From positions 1 to 42,025 of the forward strand of contig JAAYXE010000106.1 of NCBI GenBank assembly GCA_012516075.1: a stretch of 42,025 bases of DNA, given 5' to 3'. The notes under the pieces are model-generated. The model saw only the letters and a program-made list of their open reading frames with translations. It was not told the origin of the DNA and ran no database searches. Numbering within the stretch: the first letter of the stretch is position 1; each line of letters begins with the position of its first letter. Both the position numbers and the translations under genes were made by a program. This document shows positions 32,343-41,211 of the stretch, one piece after another. The stretch comes from Chloroflexota bacterium. GTDB taxonomy: Bacteria > Chloroflexota > Anaerolineae > Anaerolineales > UBA4823.

Positions 32343-34064
32343 TCAGCGCCTTTTCAGCCGCTCGCGCTCCTGCGCCAGGATGCGACGCAGCACGGCAACC
32401 GAGACGGCATATGTCGAATCCATCCCCATATACGACAGGCTCCCGGCCCCCAGGTTCTTCCCCTTGCTCAGCGGCGTATCCGACGAATAATGCATGATTC
32501 CCAGATCAAACGGGATCCCGTACAGGTTAACAATCTCGTTCACCGGGTGCCGCTTCGGCCGGTACATCTCGTAAACCGCAGACAGGTACGGGCCGGCTTC
32601 CATCTCGATATCGGTGTAGCCTTCCCGGTAAAACACATCCATATACTGGTAATTCTGCAGGAAAGTCCCCTGCACCGTCACCGCCTTCTGATTATCCAGC
32701 ACCGTCCCACTGTGCAGGAACGGTGAAACGTCCGCCGCACTGAAGCAGTTGGGGAACAGGTATGTGTTCTGCGAATGCTCGTCATGCACCACGTTGGGGA
32801 TCATCACATCCCCGATAACGCCGTTCAGCGTGGCTGCTTTCCCCATCACGTACACACCCAGGATTTCGGCGGCATGGTCCGAGACTTCGGCCAGGATGTT
32901 GTAAGCGGACAGGCCCAGGGGGTAATCAATGTTCAGGATCAGGGCGTCACTCTCTGGCAGCCACTCCTCCAGGTCATTCAGTCCACCCTGGAGCAGGCGC
33001 GGGTCGAAACGCCGGGGGTCCAGCGACGCCAGTTCGATCACCTGCGCGTCCACGTGGAACGCGCGTTTGCTGGTGATGCGCTGGATCCCCAGCCGGCACT
33101 CGTCATCGGCCTGTTCCTGGATCAGCCGGTGTCCATCCGCGGTTTGCTGGTACTTCTTGAGCACGTAATAAAGGAAGTTTTCCGCGCTGGCGTTGGCCCT
33201 TCCGGCCTGGATATCCTCCCATTCACGCAGCAGGCCCGTGTTCCCCGAACGCTGCAGGAAGCGGATCAACTCATCCGCGTTTTTCAGGGCAAACCCGGCA
33301 AGCATGTTCGGCAGACTGTGGGTGTTGCTCGAGACGAAGTAAACCGGTTTTTCGGTGATCTGGGGGACGCTGTGCTCGATGTTGTGCCACCAGGCGTGGG
33401 TGGCACGGCGGTACTCGCTCAGCGAACCGCTCAACAGCTGCACACGCAGCGAACGGGGCCGCATCGCGATCTGTTCCAGGTAGGTGGCTGTATCCTGGTC
33501 CCAGATGGCGTACAGCCGGTCGAAATCTTCTTCCGGGACAGAGATCATGCTGGCCAGCTCCGCGCAGCCGGACGCCGAAGCGCACATCTCCCGGATCGAG
33601 ACAGTCTCCGGCAGGTTCTGCAGCAGGCGGTGCAGCTTATTCCACTCGATTTGATAGGCTGTCAGCAGTGGGATCAGGTCGTCGATATCCGAGCGGCTGG
33701 CAATCAGACAGGCCATTCTCCCCTGCCCGTCGAAGTAGCAGCGCCGCCGGCGGGCCGGCGCAGAGCATTCCACCCACGAACCAATGTCGATAAAACCCGC
33801 ACGTTCGAAAACCTCTGTGCTCTGCCCCAGGATCACCAGATCTGTGTTGATAATGCAGCCGGGCAGTCGCAGCAGGCAGTAGATAAAGGCCGACATATCG
33901 GGCACAGGATCGCGCGCACCGGGGTGCAGCAGCGATTTTGTCCCGGCATGCACCTCTTCCAGGGTGCGAATTTGCACTTCTGCCGTGGTGCGCAGCAGCG
34001 AGTAATACGTGCGCGTGTAAAGCTCGACCTCTTCTGATTCGGTGGTTGGGACGGTTCTCTCCAT
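32343..34064 (-). CDS. Conserved protein with a phosphorylase-like C-terminal domain
   Basis: A 573-residue cytoplasmic protein. Residues 1-340 are mostly helical and show no motif I recognise. Residues about 370-560 resemble nucleoside phosphorylases/nucleosidases: VYVMGKAATLNGVIGDVMIP matches the GsaGal...GDvvip region, GYTDIEMEAGPYLSAVYE matches the E-M-E ribose-binding motif, and HYSSDTP matches the SD(t) end motif. It may belong to a large Anaerolineae family of unknown function (DUF6909-like, not certain). It is the last gene of the Mo-hydroxylase operon, 21 bases after a small membrane protein gene. A nucleosidase or base-salvage role linked to hydroxylation of a purine-like base is an inference. 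Confidence 0.75.
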   Translation of the reverse strand: MERTVPTTESEEVELYTRTYYSLLRTTAEVQIRTLEEVHAGTKSLLHPGARDPVPDMSAFIYCLLRLPGCIINTDLVILGQSTEVFERAGFIDIGSWVECSAPARRRRCYFDGQGRMACLIASRSDIDDLIPLLTAYQIEWNKLHRLLQNLPETVSIREMCASASGCAELASMISVPEEDFDRLYAIWDQDTATYLEQIAMRPRSLRVQLLSGSLSEYRRATHAWWHNIEHSVPQITEKPVYFVSSNTHSLPNMLAGFALKNADELIRFLQRSGNTGLLREWEDIQAGRANASAENFLYYVLKKYQQTADGHRLIQEQADDECRLGIQRITSKRAFHVDAQVIELASLDPRRFDPRLLQGGLNDLEEWLPESDALILNIDYPLGLSAYNILAEVSDHAAEILGVYVMGKAATLNGVIGDVMIPNVVHDEHSQNTYLFPNCFSAADVSPFLHSGTVLDNQKAVTVQGTFLQNYQYMDVFYREGYTDIEMEAGPYLSAVYEMYRPKRHPVNEIVNLYGIPFDLGIMHYSSDTPLSKGKNLGAGSLSYMGMDSTYAVSVAVLRRILAQERERLKRR

Positions 34065-34085
34065 TGATAAGTTAGCCGTTCCGGT

Positions 34086-34469
34086 TTACTTCCGCCGGCG
34101 CCGGCGGCGAATCAGGGGGGCATCGAGCAGTGTGTATGGGGGAGGCCCTTTCAGGCGGTCCGCAATGGCGTAGATCGCCGTGATCAGCGCGAAGCCAAAC
34201 ATCACCAGCAGAACAGTCACCAACAGATTGGCGTACAGGTGCGGCACGGGCCCGATAACGGGCAGGTTCACCGTCTGCATCAATTCCCGCGCCAGGGGCA
34301 GCCAGCGCTGTTCGATATTTGCTTCAACCAGCAGCACAGCTCCCGCGTACGCCATCACAGGGAGCAGGACCAGCAGAATACAGCCGATCCCGCGCCACAC
34401 CGGGTGGACCTCCCACATCAACCGCCGGTCAAATGCCGGTCGTTCCAGGCTCTGATACTTTCTAGGCAT
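34086..34469 (-). CDS. Two-helix membrane protein
   Basis: A 127-residue protein with two membrane helices (about 28-50 and 83-105) and a short extracytoplasmic loop between them. The ends are Arg/Lys rich and cytoplasmic; the C-terminus is a run of Arg and Lys. The ATG overlaps the end of the FAD-FeS gene by eight bases, which implies coupled translation with the hydroxylase subunit. No family is recognised. It could anchor the neighbouring enzyme or the phosphorylase-like protein at the membrane (inference from position only). Confidence 0.75.
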   Translation of the reverse strand: MPRKYQSLERPAFDRRLMWEVHPVWRGIGCILLVLLPVMAYAGAVLLVEANIEQRWLPLARELMQTVNLPVIGPVPHLYANLLVTVLLVMFGFALITAIYAIADRLKGPPPYTLLDAPLIRRRRRRK

Positions 34470-35883
34470 GTATATCCTGTAATTCTGCCGCGCGCTCGAT
34501 CGCTTCGACGATCTTGTAATAGCCGGTGCAGCGGCATAGGTTTCCGGTGATCGCCTGCTGGATCTGCTCGCGATTGGGGTGGGGTTTTTCTTCCAGCAGT
34601 ATGGCTGCCGACATCAGGAAGCCCGGTGTGCAGTAGCCGCACTGTACCGCTCCTGCGTCGATGAACGCTTTCTGCACCGGGTGCAGGCGCTCCTCCTCAG
34701 CCAGCCCTTCCACGGTGACAATCTGCGCTCCGTGGGCGCGCGCCGCAGGTACCAGACAGCTCATCACAGCCATGCCATCCAGGTGGACGGTACAGGCACC
34801 GCACTCCCCTTCTGCACAGCCCTCTTTCGTGCCGGTCAGCCCGGCTTCTTCCCTGAGCAGCCGCAGCAGGGTCTTATTCTGCCCTGTGGTGAACACATAG
34901 CGTTTGCCGTTGATCGTCGTTTCAATCGGCGTCTCAGCGTTGTGATACACGGTCTCATCCAGGTGCGGACCTTCCCCTTCCTGAATAGACAGCAGCACCG
35001 GCTCGGCAGGGAAGCGCGAGCGCTCATCGCCGTTTCTGAGCGACTGCAGTGCTCGCGACACGCACACCCGCACCATCTCGTCCCGGTAAGCTGCGGAACT
35101 GCGCACATCGTCAATCGGATTCGCCGCCTTCCGCGCCAGCTCCGCTGCCTGCGCGATCACCTCGTCGCTCAGCTCTTTACCGCTGAGGAACGCCTCCGCC
35201 TCGGCTGCGTGGATAATGGTGGGCGCTACCGATCCCAGGGTGATGCTGGCGCTGCGCACCGTGCTGCCATCCAGGGTCAGAATGGCGGTGGCGTTGACGA
35301 CCGCGATCGCCTGCGCTCTGCGCAGGCCCAGCTTGATAAAACTGCCGCGCTGGTCTTCCCGCAGGGCGGGGAATGAAATATCGACCAGCATCTCATCCGG
35401 CTCCATCACCGTGCGCCGCACACCGGTGTAAAACTCGCTCAGGGGAACTACCCGTTCGCCGCGCACTGAGGCCAGGGTCACCTTTGCGCCCAGGGCCATC
35501 AACGGCGAGATGGTGTCGTTTGCCGGTGAGGCGGTGATCAGGTTGCCGGCGATCGTACCGCGGTTGCGGATCTGCGGCGCTCCCACCTCCCAGGCTGCCT
35601 GTGCCAGAGGAAAGGCATACTCCTGAATGATCTTGGATGCCGCACAGTGGTTGTGGGTCACCAGAGGCCCGAGATGGATGACCTTGTCCTCGTCCAGGCT
35701 GATGCGGTCCAGCCCGGGGATGCGGGTCACATCGATCAGGGTCTCGATCCCCTTGCGCACGCCGCGCTCGATCTCCAGGATCAGATCGGTCCCCCCGGCG
35801 ACGATGCGCCCCTTCTCCCGTTTTTCCGCCAGAATTTTCAGGGCTTCGGCGGTGCTGTTTACGCTGTAGGTTTCACGCCACAT
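34462..35883 (-). CDS. FAD-binding plus 2Fe-2S fusion subunit of a Mo hydroxylase
   Basis: A 473-residue fusion. Residues 1-290 are the CoxM-type FAD domain: IVAGGTDL (28-34), the [19 protein letters not shown] segment (105-123) and a CoxM C-terminal domain. Residues 320-473 are the CoxS-type iron-sulfur protein. Cys356, 361, 364 and 376 form the plant-type 2Fe-2S cluster; Cys415, 418, 450 and 452 form the second cluster in the helical domain. The order FAD then FeS differs from the FeS-FAD-Mo order of eukaryotic xanthine dehydrogenase. It passes electrons from the Mo centre to FAD and an external acceptor. It could serve the FeS-free large subunit at 19578 as well as its own operon (inference). 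Confidence 0.92.
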   Translation of the reverse strand: MWRETYSVNSTAEALKILAEKREKGRIVAGGTDLILEIERGVRKGIETLIDVTRIPGLDRISLDEDKVIHLGPLVTHNHCAASKIIQEYAFPLAQAAWEVGAPQIRNRGTIAGNLITASPANDTISPLMALGAKVTLASVRGERVVPLSEFYTGVRRTVMEPDEMLVDISFPALREDQRGSFIKLGLRRAQAIAVVNATAILTLDGSTVRSASITLGSVAPTIIHAAEAEAFLSGKELSDEVIAQAAELARKAANPIDDVRSSAAYRDEMVRVCVSRALQSLRNGDERSRFPAEPVLLSIQEGEGPHLDETVYHNAETPIETTINGKRYVFTTGQNKTLLRLLREEAGLTGTKEGCAEGECGACTVHLDGMAVMSCLVPAARAHGAQIVTVEGLAEEERLHPVQKAFIDAGAVQCGYCTPGFLMSAAILLEEKPHPNREQIQQAITGNLCRCTGYYKIVEAIERAAELQDIHA

Positions 35884-35932
35884 AGGTGCTCCATTTATTT
35901 ATTCATTCTAACGGTTTCCACCGTTTTTGCTC

Positions 35933-36730
35933 TTAACCGTTTCGTTCGGACATTGGCTTTGCATCGCTGCCGTTGCGCAGCATCAGAATTTCGGCCATGA
36001 TGCTCAGCGCAATCTCCTCCGGGGTTTCTGCATGCAGTTCCAGGCCGATCGGTGAATGGACCCGGTCCAGCTTCTCTTCCGGCACGCCGGCTTCCACCAG
36101 CTTTTTGCGCGCCGTCGCCCAGCGCCGCTTCGAACCAATGATCCCGATATAAGCCGCCTGGGTGTCCAGCAGAGCCGGGAGTCCGGCCACGTCCACGTTC
36201 ACGCCGCGCGTGGTCAGCACCAGGTAGGTCCACGGGTTGATTTCAAGCTTCGAAGGCAGCTCGGCCAGAGGCACCGGATAGTACTCGTCTGCGTTGGGCA
36301 CCGCCTCCGGATTGCAGTATTCCGGACGGTCGTCGCTCACCGCTACAGAGAAACCCAGCCAGTGGGCGAGCTGCGCCACCGCTTTGCCCACATGTCCGCT
36401 GCCCACCACCACAACTTTTGGTTTCGGTAAGATCGGCTCCACGAAAATCTCCACCTGCCCGCCGCACACGCCCGGGTCGCCGCGCGCAGGGTCGCTCATG
36501 CTGTATTCCAGCAAACGCGGCTTACCCTCGCGGATCACCTCCTGGGCGGCGCGGATCACGCGCATTTCCATCTCGCCGCCCCCGATCGTACCGGTAATCC
36601 GGCCGTCCGGATAGACGAGCATTTTACTTGCTTCGTGGCGGGGCGTAGACCCCTGGCTGCGCACGATCGTGCACAGGGCGCCCGCCCCGCCGTTCTTTTC
36701 CAGTTCTGCCAGCGCCTGATAAATTGACAT
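35933..36730 (-). CDS. XdhC/CoxI family maturation protein
   Basis: A 265-residue protein. The N-terminal XdhC/CoxI domain has RSQGSTPRHEASKMLVY and GTIGGGEMEMRVI. The C-terminal Rossmann part has VVVGSGHVGKAVAQLAHWLG and ends IGIIGSKRRWATARKKL, followed by HSPIGLELHAETPEEIALSI. XdhC proteins bind sulfurated molybdenum cofactor and insert it into xanthine-dehydrogenase-type enzymes. The true start is the ATG at 36730; the longer frame reaches into the pyrophosphatase gene. The gap to the FAD-FeS gene is about 50 bases. This completes the cofactor-delivery set of the second operon. Confidence 0.93.
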   Translation of the reverse strand: MSIYQALAELEKNGGAGALCTIVRSQGSTPRHEASKMLVYPDGRITGTIGGGEMEMRVIRAAQEVIREGKPRLLEYSMSDPARGDPGVCGGQVEIFVEPILPKPKVVVVGSGHVGKAVAQLAHWLGFSVAVSDDRPEYCNPEAVPNADEYYPVPLAELPSKLEINPWTYLVLTTRGVNVDVAGLPALLDTQAAYIGIIGSKRRWATARKKLVEAGVPEEKLDRVHSPIGLELHAETPEEIALSIMAEILMLRNGSDAKPMSERNG

Positions 36731-36734
36731 ACCG

Positions 36735-38078
36735 TTAATCCTCCAGCAGTCCGAGCACCACCGGCAGGAGCTGCTTTTTGCGCGAGACGACCCCTTCGGC
36801 ATGACGGGTGCCGTCCGGCCGGCGTGGATACGGCAGATCGTTCAGTTCCGCCGGCTCGTTCGCCAGCAGCACCCGGCTGGATCCGCGCACCACGTCAGTC
36901 ACCATCAGCATGGCAAAATCCAGACCCTTCTGTTCGCGCAGTTGATTCAGAGCATCTCGCAGCTCATCCAGGTGTTCGTCGAGCTGCACCAGGTCGGTTA
37001 CCTCCGCTTGAGAAATAATAAACCGGTAGCCCCCGGCGTCGTACACCTTCACATCGGTGCTGACGATCTCCATCGGGTCGCGCGTGCTCAGGCCGGCGCC
37101 GGCGCTCAAGAGCTGTTCTCCAAACGAGCGCACCGTCTCCCCGGCCAGCGGCCCGTTGTTAACAAAAGCCCAGCGCCCCAGCCGTTCGGCGGCACGGTGA
37201 TCGCGCGGAGTGGTGGTCGGGGAGGTCAGGATCAGCGTATCCGAAAGCAGCCCGGCCAGCAGCAGCCCGGCCAGCGCCGGAGGTGCGCTCATGCCCACAT
37301 CCTCAATTTTCTCCGAGATCAACGTGCTTGTGCTGCCCACCACATCCACCGAGAAGCGGATCGGGGTATGGGTGGAGGGGTTCCCCAGCCGGTGATGGTC
37401 AAGGATCTCCAGGATTTCCGCTTCTTCCAGAGCCCCCAGCGCCTGGCGCGCCTCGTTATGGTCCACCAGGATCAGGCGCAGACGCGGCGGATTGAGTGCA
37501 TCACGCTGCCGGCTGACGCCTACATACATGCCCTTATCATCGACGATCAGGAAGTCATCCCCCTCCTGGCGGAGGATGCGGTTGATCGAATCGCGGATGC
37601 GCCCGTCGGCCTTGAAGCAGCCCACGTTGGTCTCGCAGGCTTCGTGACAGGGCAGTTCCAGGATCTCGGCGATGCGCATCTCCTGTCGGGCCGGATGCGG
37701 GCCTACCAGATGGCTGAGGAACGCGAACAGGCTGCGGCCGGTTACGAGTCCATACGGCGTGCCATCCGGGTTCACGACTGGCGCCACGCCCCATGTGCGG
37801 TTGGCAATGGCCCATGCTTCGCGCAGCGGCCGGTCAGGAGTGGTTGTGTCCAGCCGGCGGGCAACAGACGAAAACCGGGGTGAGGCGTCGTTCAACAGCA
37901 CAGGCGGCTCCAGCCCCAGCCGCTTCAGAACCCAATTCGTCTGGGGGTTCACCGCCCCGGCTCTTGCAGCGACCACATCAGCTCCATCGCGCTCGCGCAG
38001 CAGCCAGGCATACCCCATGGCAGATGCGATCGAATCGGTATCCGGGTTTACATGTCCAATCACATACGTTGGGGCCAT
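36735..38078 (-). CDS. Manganese-dependent (DHH) pyrophosphatase with CBS domains
   Basis: A 447-residue family II inorganic pyrophosphatase. The N-terminal DHH domain shows GHVNPDTDSIASA (8-20), and further on VDHNE and ILDHHRLG supply the metal-binding Asp and His residues. The C-terminal DHHA2 part carries RRPDGTRHAEGVVSRKKQ. Inserted at about residues 60-210 are two CBS repeats (PVVNPDGTPYGLVTGRSL; FLIVDDKGMYVGVS), which in this class bind adenine nucleotides and regulate activity. It would pull pyrophosphate-forming reactions, such as cytidylylation of the cofactor, by hydrolysing pyrophosphate. The ATG at 38078 is preferred over a GTG at 38120, which lies only 20 bases from the previous stop. 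Confidence 0.88.
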   Translation of the reverse strand: MAPTYVIGHVNPDTDSIASAMGYAWLLRERDGADVVAARAGAVNPQTNWVLKRLGLEPPVLLNDASPRFSSVARRLDTTTPDRPLREAWAIANRTWGVAPVVNPDGTPYGLVTGRSLFAFLSHLVGPHPARQEMRIAEILELPCHEACETNVGCFKADGRIRDSINRILRQEGDDFLIVDDKGMYVGVSRQRDALNPPRLRLILVDHNEARQALGALEEAEILEILDHHRLGNPSTHTPIRFSVDVVGSTSTLISEKIEDVGMSAPPALAGLLLAGLLSDTLILTSPTTTPRDHRAAERLGRWAFVNNGPLAGETVRSFGEQLLSAGAGLSTRDPMEIVSTDVKVYDAGGYRFIISQAEVTDLVQLDEHLDELRDALNQLREQKGLDFAMLMVTDVVRGSSRVLLANEPAELNDLPYPRRPDGTRHAEGVVSRKKQLLPVVLGLLED

Positions 38079-38139
38079 GCCGTATCTGTTCTCCCAGTCG
38101 ATTTTCCTCAATATTCTCACAATGCTTCCACGCGGACGG

Positions 38140-41100
38140 TTACGCAGCCTGCTTCAATGCCCGCCAGACCTTTTCAGGTGTGGCCGGGTTGGAATCGACC
38201 TGCGCCCCACAGGCATCCAGGATGGCATTACCCACCGCCGGCGCCACCCCGTCCATCGGGATCTCAGCCACGGCTTTCACCCCGAAGGGGTGCGAGGGCT
38301 CGAAGGTTTCCACGAAGATGGTCTCCAGCTCGGGCATCTCGTGCGCGTGGAAGATGTGGTAATCCTTCAGGCTGCGCTCACGCGCCCGGCCGTGCTCATC
38401 ATACCGCAGTTCTTCAGTCACTGCGTAACCCAGCGCCTGGGTCATCCCGCCTTCGATCTGCCCGGAAGCGGTGATTGGGTTGACAATCACGCCCGAGTCC
38501 ACCGCCATCACCAACTTATCCACCACCACCATACCGGTCTCCACATCCACCGTCACCTCGGCGAACTGGGCCGCGAACGGCGGCGGCGACACCGGAGACA
38601 TGTACGACCCGACGGCCATGATCTGCTCCTGGTCCTCGTGGTGCAGAGAGTTGTGACCGATCTCGGCCAGGGTCACCGCGCGACCGTCCGGGGCGACGGC
38701 CTGGCGGTTTACCAGGCGGATGTCTTCCGCCGTCAGTTCAGGCTTATCGCCGCGATCAGCGCGTTCGTTGAGCATGCGCGCCGCCCGGATGCGGATGCGC
38801 TCTGCCACCTGTTTGGCAGCACGCACCGCCGCCGCACCGGAGATATACGTCGTGCTGGAGGCATACGCGCCTTTGTCGAAGGGGGTGAAGTCCGTATCGG
38901 AGGAGTACACGATCACATCCTCCAGCGGCACCCCCAAAACCTCGGCCACCATCTGGCCCAGCACGGTATCCGAACCGGTGCCAAGGTCGGTAGCGCCGAC
39001 CAGCAGGTTGAACGAGCCGTCGTCGTTCATCTTCAGGCTGGCGCCGCCCATATCCAGGTAAGGGATCGCCGTCCCCTGCATGACCATCGCCACGCCGATG
39101 CCGCGCCGCAGGTGCGGTTTCCCGGGCACCTGGTGCCACTCGGGGTTACCGTACTTCTGGTCCCAGCCGATAGCCGCCCGGCCCTGGTTCACGCATTCCT
39201 CCAGGGCGTTGGTCTGCACCGTCTCGGGGCGCGGCTCGCGCCCTTCACTCCACGCGGTGCTGAAGGGGTGCAGTTCTCCGGCGCGCAGCGCGTTCTTCAA
39301 CCGGAACTCGATCGGGTCCAGCCCCAGGCTGCGGGCAATCTTTTCCATGTGCCGCTCCACCGGCCAGAAACCCTGCGGCACGCCGTAGCCGCGGAAAGCG
39401 CCGGCCGGCGGGGTGTTGGTGTACACCACGTCCGCATAAAAGCGGATGTTTGGAGACTGGCGGTAAGGTCCGTCGCCCACATAGAGCGCCATCGCCTTGT
39501 GACCGGTGTTGCCGGTCACCGTCAGGGCGTGGCAGCCGTATGCGCCGGTGTCCGCCAGGGCGTACATCTGGTTGGCCGTGATCGTGCCGTCTTTCTTCAC
39601 GCCGGTTTTCATGCGGATGACCATCGGGTGGCGTGAGCGCGCCGCGATGAACTCCTCTTCGCGCGTGTACTCGTAGATCACCGGCCGCCCGGTGGCGATC
39701 GTCAGGTGGGCGGCCACATCTTCAATCATAATCTCCTGTTTGCCGCCGAAGCCGCCGCCGATGCGCGGCTTGATCACCCGGATGCGCTTCACCGGCAGCC
39801 CCAGCACCGGCGCCAGCACCCGGCGCACGTGGAAAGGCACCTGCGTACTGGTGCGGATCACCAGCCGGTCGTCCTCGTCCCAGTAGGTGATCACCACATG
39901 CGGCTCGATATGCGCCTGCTGCACTTTAGGCACGGCGTATTCGGCCTCAAAAATGTGGTCCGCCTCGGCAAAACCCTTCTCCACATCGCCGATATCGATG
40001 CGGATCTGCGCCGCCAGGTTGCGCGAAGGGTCCGAATCGGCGAAATTGACATATTCGGGCTCGTCGTGGATGCGCGGCGCATCAGGCTGCATGGCCTGGC
40101 GCGGGTCCAGCACCAGAGGCAGTTCCTCGTACTCCACCTCGATCAGCTCGAGCGCTTTTTCGGCGATCTCGGCGGTCTCCGCCGCCACGAAGGCCACACG
40201 GTCGCCCACAAAGCGCACCTTCTGGTCCAGAGAGAACGTGTCCAGCGGCCCGGGGATAGGGTCCGACTGCCCCGCTGTGGAGTACACCACGCGCGGGATG
40301 TCCTGCCAGGTCAGCACCGCAGCCACCCCGGGCAGTGCGCGCGCCTTGCTGGCATCGATGCGCTTGATTCGCGCGTGCCCCACCGGGCTGTGCAGCACCT
40401 TTGCTACCAGCATGCCGCGCTTTTCGAAATCGGCGGTGTAAGCCGGCTTCCCCTGCACCAGCTTGATCGCGTCCACTTTCTTTTCGGGCTTGCCCACCTG
40501 GTTCCATTCCGCCGTCTCGGGCGCCATCTGGATGCGCGGCAGCACTCGCGTCACGGTCTGCCCGCCGTCACCCCCGCCGTAGGGCGCCGGCGCAGGTGCG
40601 GAGGGCGTCTCCGCCGGGAACAGACCTTCTCCGCCGCCTCGCTCCTCCGGCAGCCATTCCCGCGGTGCGGGAATCGGGCCATCCAGCGGCGGGCGTTCAC
40701 CGATCGGCTCCACCGCCTCGCCGCGCATCACGGCCGCCGCGCGCCGCACCGCCTGCACCGGTTTCACATAGCCCGTGCAGCGGCACAGCACGCCCGACAG
40801 CGCCTCACGCACCTCGGCCTCGGTGGGGTCGGGGTTGCGTTCCAGCAGCTCTTTGGCTGCCAGTACCTGAGCCGGCGTGCAGTAGCCGCACTGGATCGCC
40901 CCGGTCTCCACAAAGGCTTGCTGGATAGGGTGCAGGCCGGCAGTCTCTTTCCAGCCCTGCTCCGGGTGCTCACCCAGCGCTTCGATCGTCTGGATGGAAT
41001 GTCCCTGGGCCTGGGCGGCCAGGTACACACAGGAGTTGACCGGTTTGCCGTCGATCAGCACCGCACAGGCCCCGCATTCTCCGCTCTCACAGCCGTGCTT

Positions 41101-41205
41101 CGCCCCGTAATATCCCTGAGAGCGCAGCACATTCAGCAGACTTTCCCCGGGACGCGCTTCGACTTCGATGTTCTTCCCGTTGATCAGCAGGCTAAGTTTC
41201 ATCAT
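38140..41205 (-). CDS. Fused 2Fe-2S/molybdopterin subunit of a Mo hydroxylase
   Basis: A 1021-residue fusion. Residues 1-165 are a CoxS-type protein with Cys39, 44, 47 and 59 for one 2Fe-2S cluster and Cys106, 109, 141 and 143 for the other. A Pro/Gly-rich linker (about 168-225) follows. Residues 240-1018 are the molybdopterin domain: IGGGFGGKQE, GAFRGYGVPQG, ATDLGTGSDT and the catalytic Glu in GVKAVAEIPM. It hydroxylates an unknown heterocycle or aldehyde and passes electrons through its FeS clusters. It is the first of six genes that continue with pyrophosphatase, XdhC, FAD-FeS protein, a membrane protein and a phosphorylase-like protein. GGTGAG precedes the double ATG start. No FAD domain is fused. 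Confidence 0.93.
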   Translation of the reverse strand: MMKLSLLINGKNIEVEARPGESLLNVLRSQGYYGAKHGCESGECGACAVLIDGKPVNSCVYLAAQAQGHSIQTIEALGEHPEQGWKETAGLHPIQQAFVETGAIQCGYCTPAQVLAAKELLERNPDPTEAEVREALSGVLCRCTGYVKPVQAVRRAAAVMRGEAVEPIGERPPLDGPIPAPREWLPEERGGGEGLFPAETPSAPAPAPYGGGDGGQTVTRVLPRIQMAPETAEWNQVGKPEKKVDAIKLVQGKPAYTADFEKRGMLVAKVLHSPVGHARIKRIDASKARALPGVAAVLTWQDIPRVVYSTAGQSDPIPGPLDTFSLDQKVRFVGDRVAFVAAETAEIAEKALELIEVEYEELPLVLDPRQAMQPDAPRIHDEPEYVNFADSDPSRNLAAQIRIDIGDVEKGFAEADHIFEAEYAVPKVQQAHIEPHVVITYWDEDDRLVIRTSTQVPFHVRRVLAPVLGLPVKRIRVIKPRIGGGFGGKQEIMIEDVAAHLTIATGRPVIYEYTREEEFIAARSRHPMVIRMKTGVKKDGTITANQMYALADTGAYGCHALTVTGNTGHKAMALYVGDGPYRQSPNIRFYADVVYTNTPPAGAFRGYGVPQGFWPVERHMEKIARSLGLDPIEFRLKNALRAGELHPFSTAWSEGREPRPETVQTNALEECVNQGRAAIGWDQKYGNPEWHQVPGKPHLRRGIGVAMVMQGTAIPYLDMGGASLKMNDDGSFNLLVGATDLGTGSDTVLGQMVAEVLGVPLEDVIVYSSDTDFTPFDKGAYASSTTYISGAAAVRAAKQVAERIRIRAARMLNERADRGDKPELTAEDIRLVNRQAVAPDGRAVTLAEIGHNSLHHEDQEQIMAVGSYMSPVSPPPFAAQFAEVTVDVETGMVVVDKLVMAVDSGVIVNPITASGQIEGGMTQALGYAVTEELRYDEHGRARERSLKDYHIFHAHEMPELETIFVETFEPSHPFGVKAVAEIPMDGVAPAVGNAILDACGAQVDSNPATPEKVWRALKQAA

Positions 41206-41211
41206 CTCACC

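Noticed and set aside
32775..34037. 420-codon open frame on the + strand
   Set aside because: Antisense to the 573-residue protein; His/Gln/Arg-rich shadow composition.
37672..39636. 654-codon open frame on the + strand
   Set aside because: It is antisense to the pyrophosphatase and Mo-hydroxylase genes, which have clear motifs; low-stop shadows are normal in GC-rich DNA.
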